Assembly (NCBI RefSeq): GCF_009208055.1
Contig: NZ_WFKI01000059.1
Location: forward strand, 1 to 13,628
Direction of reading: 5' to 3'
From: Poseidonibacter ostreae
GTDB lineage: Bacteria; Campylobacterota; Campylobacteria; Campylobacterales; Arcobacteraceae
Length of the DNA: 13,628 nt
The notes beneath the pieces were generated by a model. That model was not told where the DNA came from. It saw only the letters and a program-made list of their open reading frames with translations, and searched no databases. The position numbers and the translations under genes are program-made. Position 1 is the stretch's first letter; each line of letters begins with the position of its first letter. Below are positions 13,600 through 13,628 of the stretch, one piece after another.

Positions 13600-13628
13600 T
13601 TAATCATCTACTATATAAACTTTATCTA
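13600..13628 (-). CDS. Possible C-terminus of a minus-strand gene (partial)
   Basis: Reading the minus strand from the right edge, one frame gives DKVYIVDD and then TAA at 13602-13600, just beyond the hairpin at 13555-13583. The convergent position beside a terminator fits a gene end, but only eight residues are visible, so it may be chance. Confidence 0.35.

Overview
The window is strongly AT-rich, densely packed and free of mobile elements. It looks like chromosome of an Arcobacter-type member of the Campylobacterota. This assignment is inferred from the low G+C, the AAGGA-type ribosome binding sites, an H-box of the HQWRQPL type in one kinase, an MHELKTPI-type kinase resembling Helicobacter ArsS, and a stand-alone asparaginase domain next to aspA. 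No 16S or marker gene is present to confirm it.

Left part (1-5912). The 3' end of an unidentified gene precedes a BLUF-domain blue-light sensor on the + strand. A 10-bp perfect hairpin separates these from a long minus-strand block: a Na+:alanine/glycine (AGCS) symporter with its own terminator, a histidine kinase/response regulator pair, aspartase (aspA) and a single-domain asparaginase. The last two could turn asparagine into aspartate and then fumarate. The symporter may bring in amino acids, but its substrate is not proven.

Central and right part (5913-13130). This is the most interesting region. It holds three + strand transcription units: (i) an acidic PPPPP-containing protein followed by an OmpR-type regulator and an ArsS-like kinase; (ii) a 2x[4Fe-4S] ferredoxin, a di-heme-type membrane cytochrome b and a Tat-exported FrdA/AprA-like flavoprotein; (iii) a small secreted four-cysteine protein. 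An SDR-DUF2867 gene on the opposite strand lies between (i) and (ii). Each of the three units is preceded by the same promoter layout: direct TTTACTT-type repeats 10 bp apart, an ATTTAA block about 31 bp in, and a TAAAAT/TATAAT -10 box exactly 47 bp after the first repeat. The simplest reading is one regulon controlled by the local two-component system: the kinase senses something in the periplasm and the regulator activates itself, a transmembrane electron-transfer chain ending in a periplasmic flavoenzyme, and a small periplasmic cysteine protein. The substrate is unknown. Proline/glycine-rich stretches recur in one protein of each unit.

Right edge (13154-13628). A conserved-looking 62-residue hypothetical protein is divergent from a 42-codon gene that has a near-consensus sigma-70 promoter and a 13-bp terminator hairpin. 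The possible C-terminus of a minus-strand gene follows.

Three start codons were moved downstream of the longest open frame on ribosome-binding-site evidence: the kinase at 4340, the symporter at 5873 and the cytochrome b at 10378.
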